Of a stretch of 19,139 nt of DNA, positions 1-7,520 are shown piece after piece. The stretch comes from Cellvibrionales bacterium. GTDB lineage: Bacteria; Pseudomonadota; Gammaproteobacteria; Pseudomonadales; JAHEGP01. The first letter of the stretch is position 1. Each line of letters starts with the position of its first letter. The notes beneath the pieces are model-generated. The model had not been told where the DNA came from, searched no databases, and saw only the letters and a list, made by a program, of their open reading frames with translations. The position numbers and the translations under genes were made by a program. The DNA is taken from contig JAHEGP010000026.1 of assembly GCA_024645065.1 (NCBI GenBank), forward strand, positions 1-19,139, given 5' to 3'.

Positions 1-197
1 CATTGTTGGTGGACCCCATCGACCTGCAATACGACGCCAAAGACCAGCAGCTGCTTGTGTTCCAGGGTTTGAGCAACATTACTGACGCCGCCGGCGGTCC
101 CCAGCTGGTGACGATCCGCTATCGTCACGCCGAGCCCGGCGGTTATCTCGCCGACGAACAGGCCAGGCAAGAACCGCCGCGCCCCACCTCCTCCTGA
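1..197 (+). CDS. C-terminal end of an unrecognised protein (5' end outside the window)
   Basis: The frame is open from the left edge and ends at a TGA at 195-197, giving about 65 residues of a longer protein. The visible part reads LLVDPIDLQYD, then LLVFQGLSNI, then a basic and acidic beta-like stretch, and finishes with a proline- and serine-rich tail (EPPRPTSS). The pattern of short hydrophobic strands looks like the last strands of a beta-rich, perhaps periplasmic, domain, but I cannot assign a family. No terminator follows. The next gene starts 228 bases downstream with its own ribosome binding site, so an operon link is uncertain. Confidence 0.55.
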   Translation, partial: LLVDPIDLQYDAKDQQLLVFQGLSNITDAAGGPQLVTIRYRHAEPGGYLADEQARQEPPRPTSS

Positions 198-425
198 GCG
201 TTCTGTAACGCGCACGGCTGTTTCTGGTCGACCAGCAACGGCCGCCTGGCAGCGATTTGGCAAAACTCCCGATGCAATCAATGTACGGGGGCCACAGCCC
301 TGTTATCATTTGTCCCGGGCAGCCCGGTGGAATGAGCCCTGCACCGCAGCGGGCAGCGGTCTGGCAAAACAGGTCGCTCCCTGCAGATTGGATCGTCACC
401 TGTCGGAATCAAGAGGAGTACTGCA

Positions 426-1604
426 TTGGACACATCGTTTTCAGCTGAGGATATCGCCTTTCGGGACGAAGTCAGGAGCTTTTTCGCCGAAGCCTACGAT
501 GATGAGCTGCGCGCCCGCCTGGCGACGCCGGCAACCTTCAAGGATGCCCTGATCGAGTGGCAGAAACGACTGTTCAAAAAGGGCTGGATCGCTCCCGGAT
601 GGCCCCCGGAATTCGGCGGTACAGGCTGGAACGCCACCCAGAAGTTCATTTACGAAACCGAACGCTCGGCCGCGGCCGTACAGGACGTGCTGCCATTTGG
701 TCTGCAAATGGTGGGGCCTGTCATCTACACTTTCGGCACCGACGAGCAGAAACAACGCTTTTTGCCGCGGATCCTCGCCAGCGAAGATTGGTGGTGCCAG
801 GGTTATTCAGAGCCGGATTCAGGCTCTGATCTCGCGTCCCTCAAAACCAGGGCGGTACTCGATGGCGATCACTATGTCGTCAACGGGGCCAAAATCTGGA
901 CGACCTATGCCCAGTACGCCGATTGGATTTTCTGCCTGGTGCGAACGTCCACAGAAGGCAAGAAACAACAGGGAATTTCCTTCCTTCTCATCGACATGAG
1001 ATCACCCGGCATCAAAGTCAACCCGATCGTGTCCATCGACGGCAAACACAGTCTCAACGAGGTGGAATTCAATGACGTCAGGGTTCCGGTCGCCAATCGC
1101 ATCGGCGAGCAGGACCAGGGCTGGACCTATGCCAAGGCGCTGCTCGCCCATGAGCGCACGGCGATAGCTGCGGTCGCGGACACCCAGCGCAAGTTACGCG
1201 AGGTTAGGCAATTTGCCACCATCGAGGTCAACGCCGGCGAGCGTTTGATTGACAATCCCATGTTCCAGAAGCGTCTTTCGGATATCGAAATTGAACTGAT
1301 GGCTCTCGAGTTTACCGAACTACGTGTGCTGGCGTCGGTCGCCTCCGGTGGCGCGCCCGGTGCGGAGTCGTCCCTGCTCAAGATCAAGGGCACGGAGTTA
1401 CAGCAGGCGGTACAGGAGCTGCGCATGGACATTGCCGCTCACTATCAGGGGCTGCTGCCAAGTGAGCTCAGTAGCGAGCAAATTGGCCACAGTTTTGCTA
1501 ACGACGCCCGGCTTGACTACATGTATGGCCGTGCCGCCACCATCTATGGCGGTTCTAACGAGATCCAGAAAAACATTATCGCAAAGGCTGTGCTAGGCCT
1601 TTAA
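426..1604 (+). CDS. Acyl-CoA dehydrogenase, large/catalytic-type subunit of an alpha-beta pair
   Basis: This 392-residue protein has the full acyl-CoA dehydrogenase fold and would oxidise an acyl-CoA thioester to the 2-enoyl-CoA using FAD. The signature GYSEPDSGSDL is at residues 126-136 and the C-terminal YGGSNEIQ motif at 374-381. The glutamate that acts as base in MCAD-type enzymes is a glycine here. A glutamate at E243 (in LLAHERT) sits where isovaleryl-CoA dehydrogenase and the mycobacterial FadE26-type subunits carry theirs. The RKQFG motif of the family is missing from this chain and is present in the next one. Both points fit heteromeric enzymes such as pimeloyl-CoA or steroid side-chain dehydrogenases. 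I chose the TTG start at 426 because GAGGAG lies at 413-418 with a 7-base spacer and no in-frame ATG fits the fold. The substrate is unknown. Confidence 0.9.
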   Translation: MDTSFSAEDIAFRDEVRSFFAEAYDDELRARLATPATFKDALIEWQKRLFKKGWIAPGWPPEFGGTGWNATQKFIYETERSAAAVQDVLPFGLQMVGPVIYTFGTDEQKQRFLPRILASEDWWCQGYSEPDSGSDLASLKTRAVLDGDHYVVNGAKIWTTYAQYADWIFCLVRTSTEGKKQQGISFLLIDMRSPGIKVNPIVSIDGKHSLNEVEFNDVRVPVANRIGEQDQGWTYAKALLAHERTAIAAVADTQRKLREVRQFATIEVNAGERLIDNPMFQKRLSDIEIELMALEFTELRVLASVASGGAPGAESSLLKIKGTELQQAVQELRMDIAAHYQGLLPSELSSEQIGHSFANDARLDYMYGRAATIYGGSNEIQKNIIAKAVLGL

Positions 1605-1632
1605 CGAATCAGGAATCGAGGAACGTACAGCG

Positions 1633-2772
1633 ATGAATTTTGAGTTCAGCGAAGAACAAACCATGCTGCGCGACAGCGTGGCGCGCTTTATCCAGGACAA
1701 TTACGACTTTGATACGCGACGGACGATCGCTGAGTCGGCCAACGCCATCAACAGCAACTACTGGCAGACATTTGCCGAGCTAGGCTGGCTGTCACTGCCC
1801 TTTGATGAAGCTTATGGCGGCTTCAGCGGTAATGCGGTAGATACCATGCTGCTAATGGAAGAATTTGGCAAAGGCCTGGTGCTGGAGCCTTTTCTGGCAA
1901 CCGTCATCCTGTTTGGTGGCATGTTGCAAAAGTCCGGCGATGCCGCGCTGCAGGAGCAATGGATTCCGAAAATCATCGACGGCAGCTGCCAGGGCGCCCT
2001 CGCCGCCACTGAACGCCAGAGTCGTTATGAATTTACCGATATCGCGACCACGGCCAAGCCGGACGGGGACAGCTATGTGCTGAACGGCGAAAAGGTTGTT
2101 GTGCTGAACGGATTTAACGCAGACCAGTTGATTGTATCCGCTCGCACAGCCGGCGAGCAGAGTGACTCCCGGGGAATCAGCCTGTTTCTGTTGGCTGCCG
2201 ATAGTGCCGGCGTCGAGCGCCTTGGCTATCGGATGATGGACGGACAGCTGGTGGCCAACCTTGTTTTCAAAAACGTCAGCGTGCCCGCCTCACAACTGTT
2301 GGGTGAGCTCCATGGCGGCTATGGGCTGCTGAAATCCACCCTTCTGGACGCCAAGCTGGCGCTGTCGGCGGAAGCCGTTGGCGTGATGGAAGCACTCAAC
2401 GCAAAGACCCTTGAATACACCAAAACCCGCAAGCAGTTTGGTGTGCCGATTGGCAGCTTCCAGGCGCTGCAGCACCGCATGGTCGATACATTCATGGCCT
2501 GCGAGCAAACCCGGTCGCTGCTCTATCGGGCTGTCTGTGCCGTCACCGATCAGAAAGAGGAGGCCGAGGCCGAGGTTCATGCCCTGGCTGTGATGGTTGC
2601 CCGTGCCGGCAAATTGATCGGCAGCGAAGCCACCCAGCTCCATGGCGGTATGGGTTTGACGGACGAACTGGACGTTACCCACTATGCCAAGCGGCTGATG
2701 ATGATCAACGCGACCTTCGGCAACGGCGATTATCACCAGGCGAAATTCAACGCGCTGCGCTACAGCGCGTAG
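1633..2772 (+). CDS. Acyl-CoA dehydrogenase, small subunit of the alpha-beta pair
   Basis: This 379-residue acyl-CoA dehydrogenase paralogue starts 28 bases after the preceding one, with GAGGAA at 1618-1623, so the two are co-transcribed. It resembles the small subunit annotated in pimeloyl-CoA dehydrogenase-type pairs. The FAD-contact motif TRKQFGVPIG is intact at residues 265-274, followed by FQALQH and QLHGGMGLTDE (335-345). It lacks a glutamate at both known catalytic positions: the helix-G site reads LLDAKLAL (237-244) and the C-terminal site reads FGNGDY (362-367). It therefore probably contributes cofactor binding and structure to a mixed active site rather than acting alone. The likely role is beta-oxidation of a branched, cyclic or dicarboxylic acyl-CoA; nothing here fixes which. 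Confidence 0.88.
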   Translation: MNFEFSEEQTMLRDSVARFIQDNYDFDTRRTIAESANAINSNYWQTFAELGWLSLPFDEAYGGFSGNAVDTMLLMEEFGKGLVLEPFLATVILFGGMLQKSGDAALQEQWIPKIIDGSCQGALAATERQSRYEFTDIATTAKPDGDSYVLNGEKVVVLNGFNADQLIVSARTAGEQSDSRGISLFLLAADSAGVERLGYRMMDGQLVANLVFKNVSVPASQLLGELHGGYGLLKSTLLDAKLALSAEAVGVMEALNAKTLEYTKTRKQFGVPIGSFQALQHRMVDTFMACEQTRSLLYRAVCAVTDQKEEAEAEVHALAVMVARAGKLIGSEATQLHGGMGLTDELDVTHYAKRLMMINATFGNGDYHQAKFNALRYSA

Positions 2773-2782
2773 CAGCTCTGAA

Positions 2783-2825
2783 GCCCGGCAGGGCTCTGGC
2801 AGCGCCGCTGCCAGCCCTGCCGGGC
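2783..2825. terminator. Strong GC-rich hairpin after the acyl-CoA dehydrogenase pair
   Basis: An 11-bp arm (2783-2793 with 2815-2825), a 2-base bulge, an 8-bp stem (2796-2803 with 2807-2814) and a 3-base loop form an almost perfect hairpin 10 bases after the stop codon. It is not followed by a T-run on either strand, so it is not a classic intrinsic terminator. It may protect the 3' end of the mRNA or pause the polymerase. Only one copy is visible. Confidence 0.4.
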
Positions 2826-2964
2826 AATAGCTCTCACCCGCCACCATCAAGGGACAGTCGCGATGCGATAGCAGGCCAAACTGCGGGTAAAGCCTGAGCG
2901 GTAATTTCCAGGCCAGAACAGCATTGCAAGCCAGCCTGAAAGTAAACGCTGCCCTGCAAAATAT

Positions 2965-2973
2965 TGCTATAGT
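2965..2973 (+). promoter_or_regulatory. Possible extended -10 promoter for the HD/ligase operon
   Basis: The sequence TGCTATAGT has a TG one base before a TATAGT hexamer (2968-2973), an extended -10 element, about 80 bases before the HD gene start. No good -35 box is visible at the usual distance. A second TATAGT at 3010-3015 directly abuts a 12-base perfect palindrome (2998-3009) that could serve as an operator. This is a reading of consensus only. Confidence 0.35.
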
Positions 2974-3055
2974 GTCCGGCAGGCGACAGACTGCGGCCCG
3001 GGTACCCGGTATAGTCCCGGTTCGATTTGGCCACAGCAACCAGCGGAGACACGAT

Positions 3056-3643
3056 ATGACGAATCAAGCACAAGCAACATTTACCGCAATGACCGAAGCC
3101 AAACCCGAGGATTGGAGCATAATCGCTGACCATATGCGCGAGTTCAGCCGCGAATTGCCGGCTCGGGTTATCGCCCACCTCAAATTACTGCGCGGTGATT
3201 ATGGCGGCTATCCGGTGGATCGGCTGGAACACTGCTTGCAAACCGCCAGCCGGGCACATCGCGACGGGCGTGATGAGGAATACGTGGTCTGTGCCCTGTT
3301 ACACGATATTGGCGACACCCTCGGGCCCAGTAATCATGCCGATATCGCCGCCACCATACTCGAGCCCTACATCTGCGAGGAGAACCACTGGATCATCAAG
3401 CACCATGGCATTTTCCAGGGCTATTACTTTTTTCACCATGTGGGGCTCGACCGCAATCTGCGCGATAACTTCAGGGATCATCCCTATTTTGACGCCTGCG
3501 CCGAGTTCTGCCAGCGGTACGACCAGAACAGCTTCGATGCAGATTACGAGAGCGAGCCACTGGAATTCTTTGTGCCGATGGTGGAGCGCGTCATGGCGAC
3601 CCCCAGGAAGTCGCTCTACAAGGCTGCGATGGCGGCAGAATGA
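3056..3643 (+). CDS. HD-domain protein of the PhnZ/MIOX-like mixed-valent diiron oxygenase group
   Basis: This 195-residue soluble protein carries the motif YGGYPVDRLEH (49-59) followed by ALLHDIGD (80-87). That matches the Y-x-G-x-x-V-x-x-L-E-H plus LLHDIG pattern of PhnZ, the HD-fold oxygenase that cleaves 2-amino-1-hydroxyethylphosphonate. The six candidate metal ligands are H59, H83, D84, H94, H116 or H117, and D156, which is a dinuclear-site set. The 24-residue step from H59 to H83 equals the PhnZ step as I recall it. Two PhnZ substrate contacts, as I recall them, are changed: the amine-binding Glu is Y52 and the phosphonate-binding Lys is Q121. The substrate is thus probably different. 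The ATG at 3056 has GGAG at 3045-3048. The next gene starts 28 bases downstream. A plain HD phosphohydrolase remains possible. Confidence 0.75.
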   Translation: MTNQAQATFTAMTEAKPEDWSIIADHMREFSRELPARVIAHLKLLRGDYGGYPVDRLEHCLQTASRAHRDGRDEEYVVCALLHDIGDTLGPSNHADIAATILEPYICEENHWIIKHHGIFQGYYFFHHVGLDRNLRDNFRDHPYFDACAEFCQRYDQNSFDADYESEPLEFFVPMVERVMATPRKSLYKAAMAAE

Positions 3644-3671
3644 AGCGCTGCCAACTGAATCGTCACCGGCT

Positions 3672-5081
3672 ATGACCAGCAACCGAAAGCTCAGCCTCAG
3701 TCTCCTGGAACAGCAAAAGCCCGACTGGCTCGCGCAACTGCCGGAAGCCTTCAGGACGTATTGCGCTGGTCGCGAGCTGGATGAGGTGGAATGCATTGTG
3801 CCTGACCTGGCTGGCATGTCCCGGGGCAAGGCCATGCCGCTGAGCAAGTTCAGCCCGGCCCAGTCGATCTACTTGCCCATCTCCATCTTCTACCAAACCA
3901 TTACCGGCCAGGACGTCCAGATCGATATCACCAACCAATGGGCAGAGCGTGATGTCGTGCTGAAACCGGATATGTCCACCGCCAGGGCGGCCCCGTGGGC
4001 ACAGCAGCCCAGGCTACAAATCATTCACGACATGTTAGACCATCGCGCTAAACCGATTCGCATAGCGCCACGCAATTTGCTGCGCCATATGATCAAGCTC
4101 TACGCCAGGCAGGGATGGCGCCCGGTGGTGGCGCCGGAGCTGGAATTTTATCTGGTCCAGCCCAACCTCGACCCCAACGAACCTATCCAGCCCCCGGTGA
4201 GTCGCACCGGTCGCCAGGGTACCGCCAACCAATCCTATTCGATGACAGCGGTGGATGACTATGGCCCGGTCATCGATACTATTTACGACTACGCCCGCGA
4301 TGCCGGACTGGCAATCGACACCCTCATCCAGGAGGACGGTGCCGGCCAGGTTGAAATCAACCTGGGCCACGGCGATCCGGTATTATTGGCTGACCAGGTT
4401 TTTTACTTCAAACGCCTGATCCGGGAGGCCGCGCTAAAGCATGGGGTGTTCGCCACATTCATGGCCAAGCCCATGCGTGACCAGCCCGGTTCCGCCATGC
4501 ATGTTCACACCAGCGTGGTGGATATCGGCAGCGGCAAAAATATCTTCAGCGATAAAAAAGGCAATTCCAGCAAGCACTTCATGCACTTCATCGGTGGCTG
4601 CCAGAAATACCTGCCGCAGGCAATGCCCCTGATGTCGCCTTACGTCAACAGTTATCGCCGGTTTGAGATTGCGAGCAATTCCAGCGCACCCACCAATTTC
4701 TCCTGGGGCTACGATAATCGCGCCACCGGTTTGCGGGTACCCAATGCCGGGCCCGCGGACAGGCGACTGGAGAATCGGGTGGTTGGGGTCGATTCCAATC
4801 CCTACCTTTCAATCGCTGCTGGCCTGGCGTGCGGCTATCTCGGCATGATGAAGAACCTGAAGCCGGGGCGACCAGCCGCCGGTGAGACAGATGACAACCG
4901 CTACACGATTCCCACCACGCTGGAACAGGCGCTGACCCTGTTCGATCACGCCAGCGACTTACAGGAGGTTCTGGGAGTGGATTTCTGCCGTGTTTACTCG
5001 GCGGTCAAACGCGAGGAGGCGCGACTGTACCGACGTGAAATCAGCCCCTGGGAAAGGGAGCACTTGTTGCTAAACGCATAG
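3672..5081 (+). CDS. Glutamine synthetase-like gamma-glutamyl ligase (PuuA-type family)
   Basis: This 469-residue protein belongs to the glutamine synthetase superfamily and has the length of gamma-glutamylpolyamine synthetases (PuuA, PauA), which join glutamate to an amine using ATP. In order: the N-terminal beta-grasp region with VPDLAGMSRGKAMP (43-56), the metal site APELEFYL (154-161, E156 and E158), DGAGQVEINL (222-231, E228), SAMHVHTS (274-281, H277), SYRRF (327-331), the arginines of DNRATGLRVP (348-357), and LENRVVGVDSNPYL (366-379, E367 and R369). All the catalytic elements look intact. The C-terminus lacks the Tyr-adenylylation loop typical of GlnA-I. The ATG at 3672 has no strong ribosome binding site and probably depends on translation of the HD gene 28 bases upstream. 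The amine substrate is unknown; ordinary nitrogen assimilation is unlikely in this context. Confidence 0.88.
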   Translation: MTSNRKLSLSLLEQQKPDWLAQLPEAFRTYCAGRELDEVECIVPDLAGMSRGKAMPLSKFSPAQSIYLPISIFYQTITGQDVQIDITNQWAERDVVLKPDMSTARAAPWAQQPRLQIIHDMLDHRAKPIRIAPRNLLRHMIKLYARQGWRPVVAPELEFYLVQPNLDPNEPIQPPVSRTGRQGTANQSYSMTAVDDYGPVIDTIYDYARDAGLAIDTLIQEDGAGQVEINLGHGDPVLLADQVFYFKRLIREAALKHGVFATFMAKPMRDQPGSAMHVHTSVVDIGSGKNIFSDKKGNSSKHFMHFIGGCQKYLPQAMPLMSPYVNSYRRFEIASNSSAPTNFSWGYDNRATGLRVPNAGPADRRLENRVVGVDSNPYLSIAAGLACGYLGMMKNLKPGRPAAGETDDNRYTIPTTLEQALTLFDHASDLQEVLGVDFCRVYSAVKREEARLYRREISPWEREHLLLNA

Positions 5082-5091
5082 GACAGGATCC

Positions 5092-5715
5092 ATGATGCTT
5101 GATCAGGCAAAGCTCAAACGGGCGGAAACGCTGTTTCTGGCCAGCTACCCGGCAGGGTTTGCCGATCCTGAGATGATCAAAATCGGCAAGAAGCACCGTA
5201 TGGAACAAATGGTGGCAATGGCCCGGGAGTGCTTTTCACCCGAGGCCTGCGAGGATATCGCCGCAACCGCCGACAATATGGTAAAAATCGTCAGTCGATC
5301 GTCGATGGTATCGATGTTCGAAAAACCCGGATTTCGCGACTTCGTCAAGCGCCTGCAGGATCACGAGAAGGAGTATCTGGTCAATGCCCTGAATCAATTA
5401 TTGCACGGGCATCAACAGTCCGGCTTTGAAGCGTTGGTAGACCTCCTGCAAACCGAAAAGCTGGCGAAGTGGAGCCTCGTTAGCGTTATTCCCGCATACT
5501 ACGCGCCCGCTACCGAGGTTTTTGTCAAACCCACCACTGCAAAGGGGATCATAAGGTTCTTCGACGTCGCGGGGCTGGATTACAAACCGCGGCCGTCCTG
5601 GGAGTTTTATTGCGGCTATCGGCAACTCATCAATGACGCCAAACAGCAGCTTGACCCTTCCCTGTCGCCCTCCAACGCGGCGTTTTCCGGCTTCCTGATG
5701 CTGTCCATGCAATGA
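5092..5715 (+). CDS. Unrecognised mostly helical protein, third gene of the HD/ligase operon
   Basis: This 207-residue protein follows the ligase by 10 bases, with GGACAGGA just before a double ATG (5092 and 5095), so it belongs to the operon. I do not recognise the family. It has no signal peptide or membrane segment. The first 120 residues look like a bundle of charged helices. The most structured part is WSLVSVIPAYYAPATEVF (about 141-158), then VKPTTAKGIIRFF, and an aromatic segment PSWEFYCGYRQLI rich in Trp, Tyr and Phe. No cofactor motif, HExxH, Cys pair or Walker box is present. Its place suggests a partner or downstream enzyme for the glutamylated or oxidised product. Codon use resembles its neighbours. 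Confidence 0.8.
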   Translation: MMLDQAKLKRAETLFLASYPAGFADPEMIKIGKKHRMEQMVAMARECFSPEACEDIAATADNMVKIVSRSSMVSMFEKPGFRDFVKRLQDHEKEYLVNALNQLLHGHQQSGFEALVDLLQTEKLAKWSLVSVIPAYYAPATEVFVKPTTAKGIIRFFDVAGLDYKPRPSWEFYCGYRQLINDAKQQLDPSLSPSNAAFSGFLMLSMQ

Positions 5716-5781
5716 GCGCAAACAACAAGTCGGTGCGTTCGCTCCGGGGGACTTTTTCCCCGCCAACACCTTTATGCGCAC

Positions 5782-5991
5782 ATGTTCGCCGGCTTTGTTC
5801 TCGCCACCGCAGGGCTAGTGGCCGGCGCGCAACAGGGTGAAGTCGGGGATAAAACCCTGTGGCTGCTCGGCGTCGCCTGTGTAGCAACGGTTTTAGTGCT
5901 GCATATGGCTATGACTGTTTTTATCTCGCGCGCCAACCACGGGGATAAACTGCGGCAACTGGCCCCAGCGCAAGGGGCCCACAGCCGTTGA
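5782..5991 (+). CDS. Small putative two-helix membrane protein, possibly frameshifted
   Basis: This 69-residue frame encodes two hydrophobic stretches, FAGFVLATAGLVAG (2-15) and TLWLLGVACVATVLVLHMAM (25-44), followed by a short polar, basic tail. That suggests an inner-membrane hairpin. The ATG at 5782 has no good ribosome binding site. An ATG at 5712 overlaps the stop of the upstream gene (ATGA) and encodes MSANNKSVRSLRG in a different frame. A one-base shift at the G5/T5 runs (5746-5757) would join that start to the membrane frame, giving a more natural protein of about 92 residues. Either a short protein from 5782, a frameshifted gene, or a spurious frame is possible. Function unknown. Confidence 0.42.
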   Translation: MFAGFVLATAGLVAGAQQGEVGDKTLWLLGVACVATVLVLHMAMTVFISRANHGDKLRQLAPAQGAHSR

Positions 5992-6035
5992 CTAAACGCG
6001 ACTCCAGCCTGCTATCAAAGGTTCGGTAGCCGACT

Positions 6036-7280
6036 TCATTGCGAAGCGACCACCGGGAGACTGCGCGGCTCGCGCCCCGCCAACTGCTTCGCCAGTCCAC
6101 GAATACGCGCCATGGTAAGCGGCTTCTCAGACGCCATCATCAGGCGCGTCAAATCCATCATATCGGCCTCGCCAGCGGTGGCAGCGCGCAGCTCTTCATC
6201 GAGATCGTGCAGCATTGCAACCGCCTTTGCCGTGATCTCGCCCTTCGAATCGTCGCTGTACAGGCTTTTGGCCTGTTCACCGCGCTTGCGAAAATGGCGT
6301 ATCGAGCGCTGGTAGCGACTTTCCGACAACGTACCGGTCTCGCGCAGCACTCGCAGCGACAGGTATTCAGCCAGCCCCTCATCGATCCAGTCCTCCTCGT
6401 CCGCTGCATCGACCGGGAACAATACGTGGGCCACCTCGTGCAGCAATGGACTGCTGCCATCCTCGCTGATCAGCGCCAGATCGGAGTGAATGAATAGTGA
6501 ATTCGGTGCCGACAGACCCCCGCGCCACAGAGGGTCGGGGCCGGATACGATCAGGAGGCGCCGGGGCACCTCCGGAGCCTCCTCGACGAACCACGGCAGA
6601 TTCCAGCGCAACAGCGCCAGCATCGATACCCGCTGGGCGCGAGCACCGACCGGGGCGGCGATCGCGATATCGACATCCGCGATGGTATCGCGCCGAACAC
6701 CCATGCGACCTGCCAGGATCCAGCCAGTGGGCCGATCGAAACGAAAATCCGGCTTATCGACCAGCCAGTCACCTTTACCCTCACCCTTGCGATCGCGACG
6801 ATAGGGTGTGATGGCACTCCAGCCCTCGGGTAATACCAGTCGCAGGCGACTCCTCGATTTTGCAGTGACAGCATCATCGACCAGGGTTGTGGGGAACAGA
6901 TCATCGCCGCGAAAAATGGCCCAGTCGGATGTCACCAGGCCGTCGAAGGCCTCGCCCCGGGGCTGGGTCAAAACCACCTCGTAGCGCAATTGCGAGCGTC
7001 CCTTCCCCGGTTCCCAGTAGAGCCGTCCATCGCGGTTGCTGGTCTCGCCATCCGCTCCCAGCAGTCGGTATTGATCCTGCCGCATGCGCAAAGCCATTTC
7101 GGGCAACAGCCGGCTCGACTGGTCAATCGTCAAACTGCCGGTAGCTGTGTCGCTACCGGCCTCCAGTCGCAATTCAAAGATTGCATCGTAATACTGCTCG
7201 GCATCGGCCTGCAGTGCAGCGGCGGCTACAAACAGCAAAGTCGCGCTGGCAAGACGCCGCGCAGTTGAAGATTGCAACAT
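6036..7280 (-). CDS. Exported M1/M61-like (gluzincin) metallopeptidase-type protein
   Basis: This 414-residue protein has an N-terminal signal peptide (residues 1 to about 28, hydrophobic core ATLLFVAAAALQADA). It is therefore exported, probably to the periplasm. A beta-rich region occupies about 30-240. It is followed by the zinc motif HEVAH (281-285) and WIDEGLAEY (298-306), whose E301 is the likely third ligand, as in the NEGFA segment of M1 enzymes. The spacing from the second His to E301 is 15 residues, against 18 in classic M1 peptidases. The C-terminal 100 residues are helical. I chose the ATG at 7280 because it directly precedes the signal peptide and has GGGGAG just upstream; the frame extends 60 codons further but without protein-like sequence. 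The substrate is unknown, and it appears to be a single-gene unit. Confidence 0.82.
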   Translation of the reverse strand: MLQSSTARRLASATLLFVAAAALQADAEQYYDAIFELRLEAGSDTATGSLTIDQSSRLLPEMALRMRQDQYRLLGADGETSNRDGRLYWEPGKGRSQLRYEVVLTQPRGEAFDGLVTSDWAIFRGDDLFPTTLVDDAVTAKSRSRLRLVLPEGWSAITPYRRDRKGEGKGDWLVDKPDFRFDRPTGWILAGRMGVRRDTIADVDIAIAAPVGARAQRVSMLALLRWNLPWFVEEAPEVPRRLLIVSGPDPLWRGGLSAPNSLFIHSDLALISEDGSSPLLHEVAHVLFPVDAADEEDWIDEGLAEYLSLRVLRETGTLSESRYQRSIRHFRKRGEQAKSLYSDDSKGEITAKAVAMLHDLDEELRAATAGEADMMDLTRLMMASEKPLTMARIRGLAKQLAGREPRSLPVVASQ

Positions 7281-7520
7281 AGCTCCCCGGTCTCCGGTAA
7301 GGAAAATGCATTCGTCGGGGCAGTTTATCGGTATCCAACACCTGCTGTCGATAAGCACTGCGACATCGGCCGGGAGCGTTCCGGTCGAGCCCGCGTCACC
7401 TCCCCGCAGGGCATGCTGCGCCCGCAAAGACCGGATGGCCTGGTGGTCCGTGGGAGACACCTACCGACAAGTGCCCGGGCGATGGACCGGTTCTCGCTGC
7501 TACTTCTCCCGCCCGGCCCG

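Noticed and set aside
2290..3039. A 249-codon minus-strand open frame
   Set aside because: It is antisense to the second acyl-CoA dehydrogenase and runs through the hairpin and promoter region; no family resemblance.
2924..3055. Upstream extension of the HD-domain gene
   Set aside because: The ATG at 3056 has a well-spaced GGAG, and the extra residues would overlap the likely promoter boxes.
3195..3671. Long upstream extension of the glutamine synthetase-like frame through the HD gene
   Set aside because: It reads a different frame of a well-supported gene; the family N-terminus starts at the ATG at 3672.
7281..7460. 60-codon N-terminal extension of the exported metallopeptidase-like protein
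   Set aside because: The extension has no protein-like or conserved pattern, and a clean signal peptide begins at the ATG at 7280.
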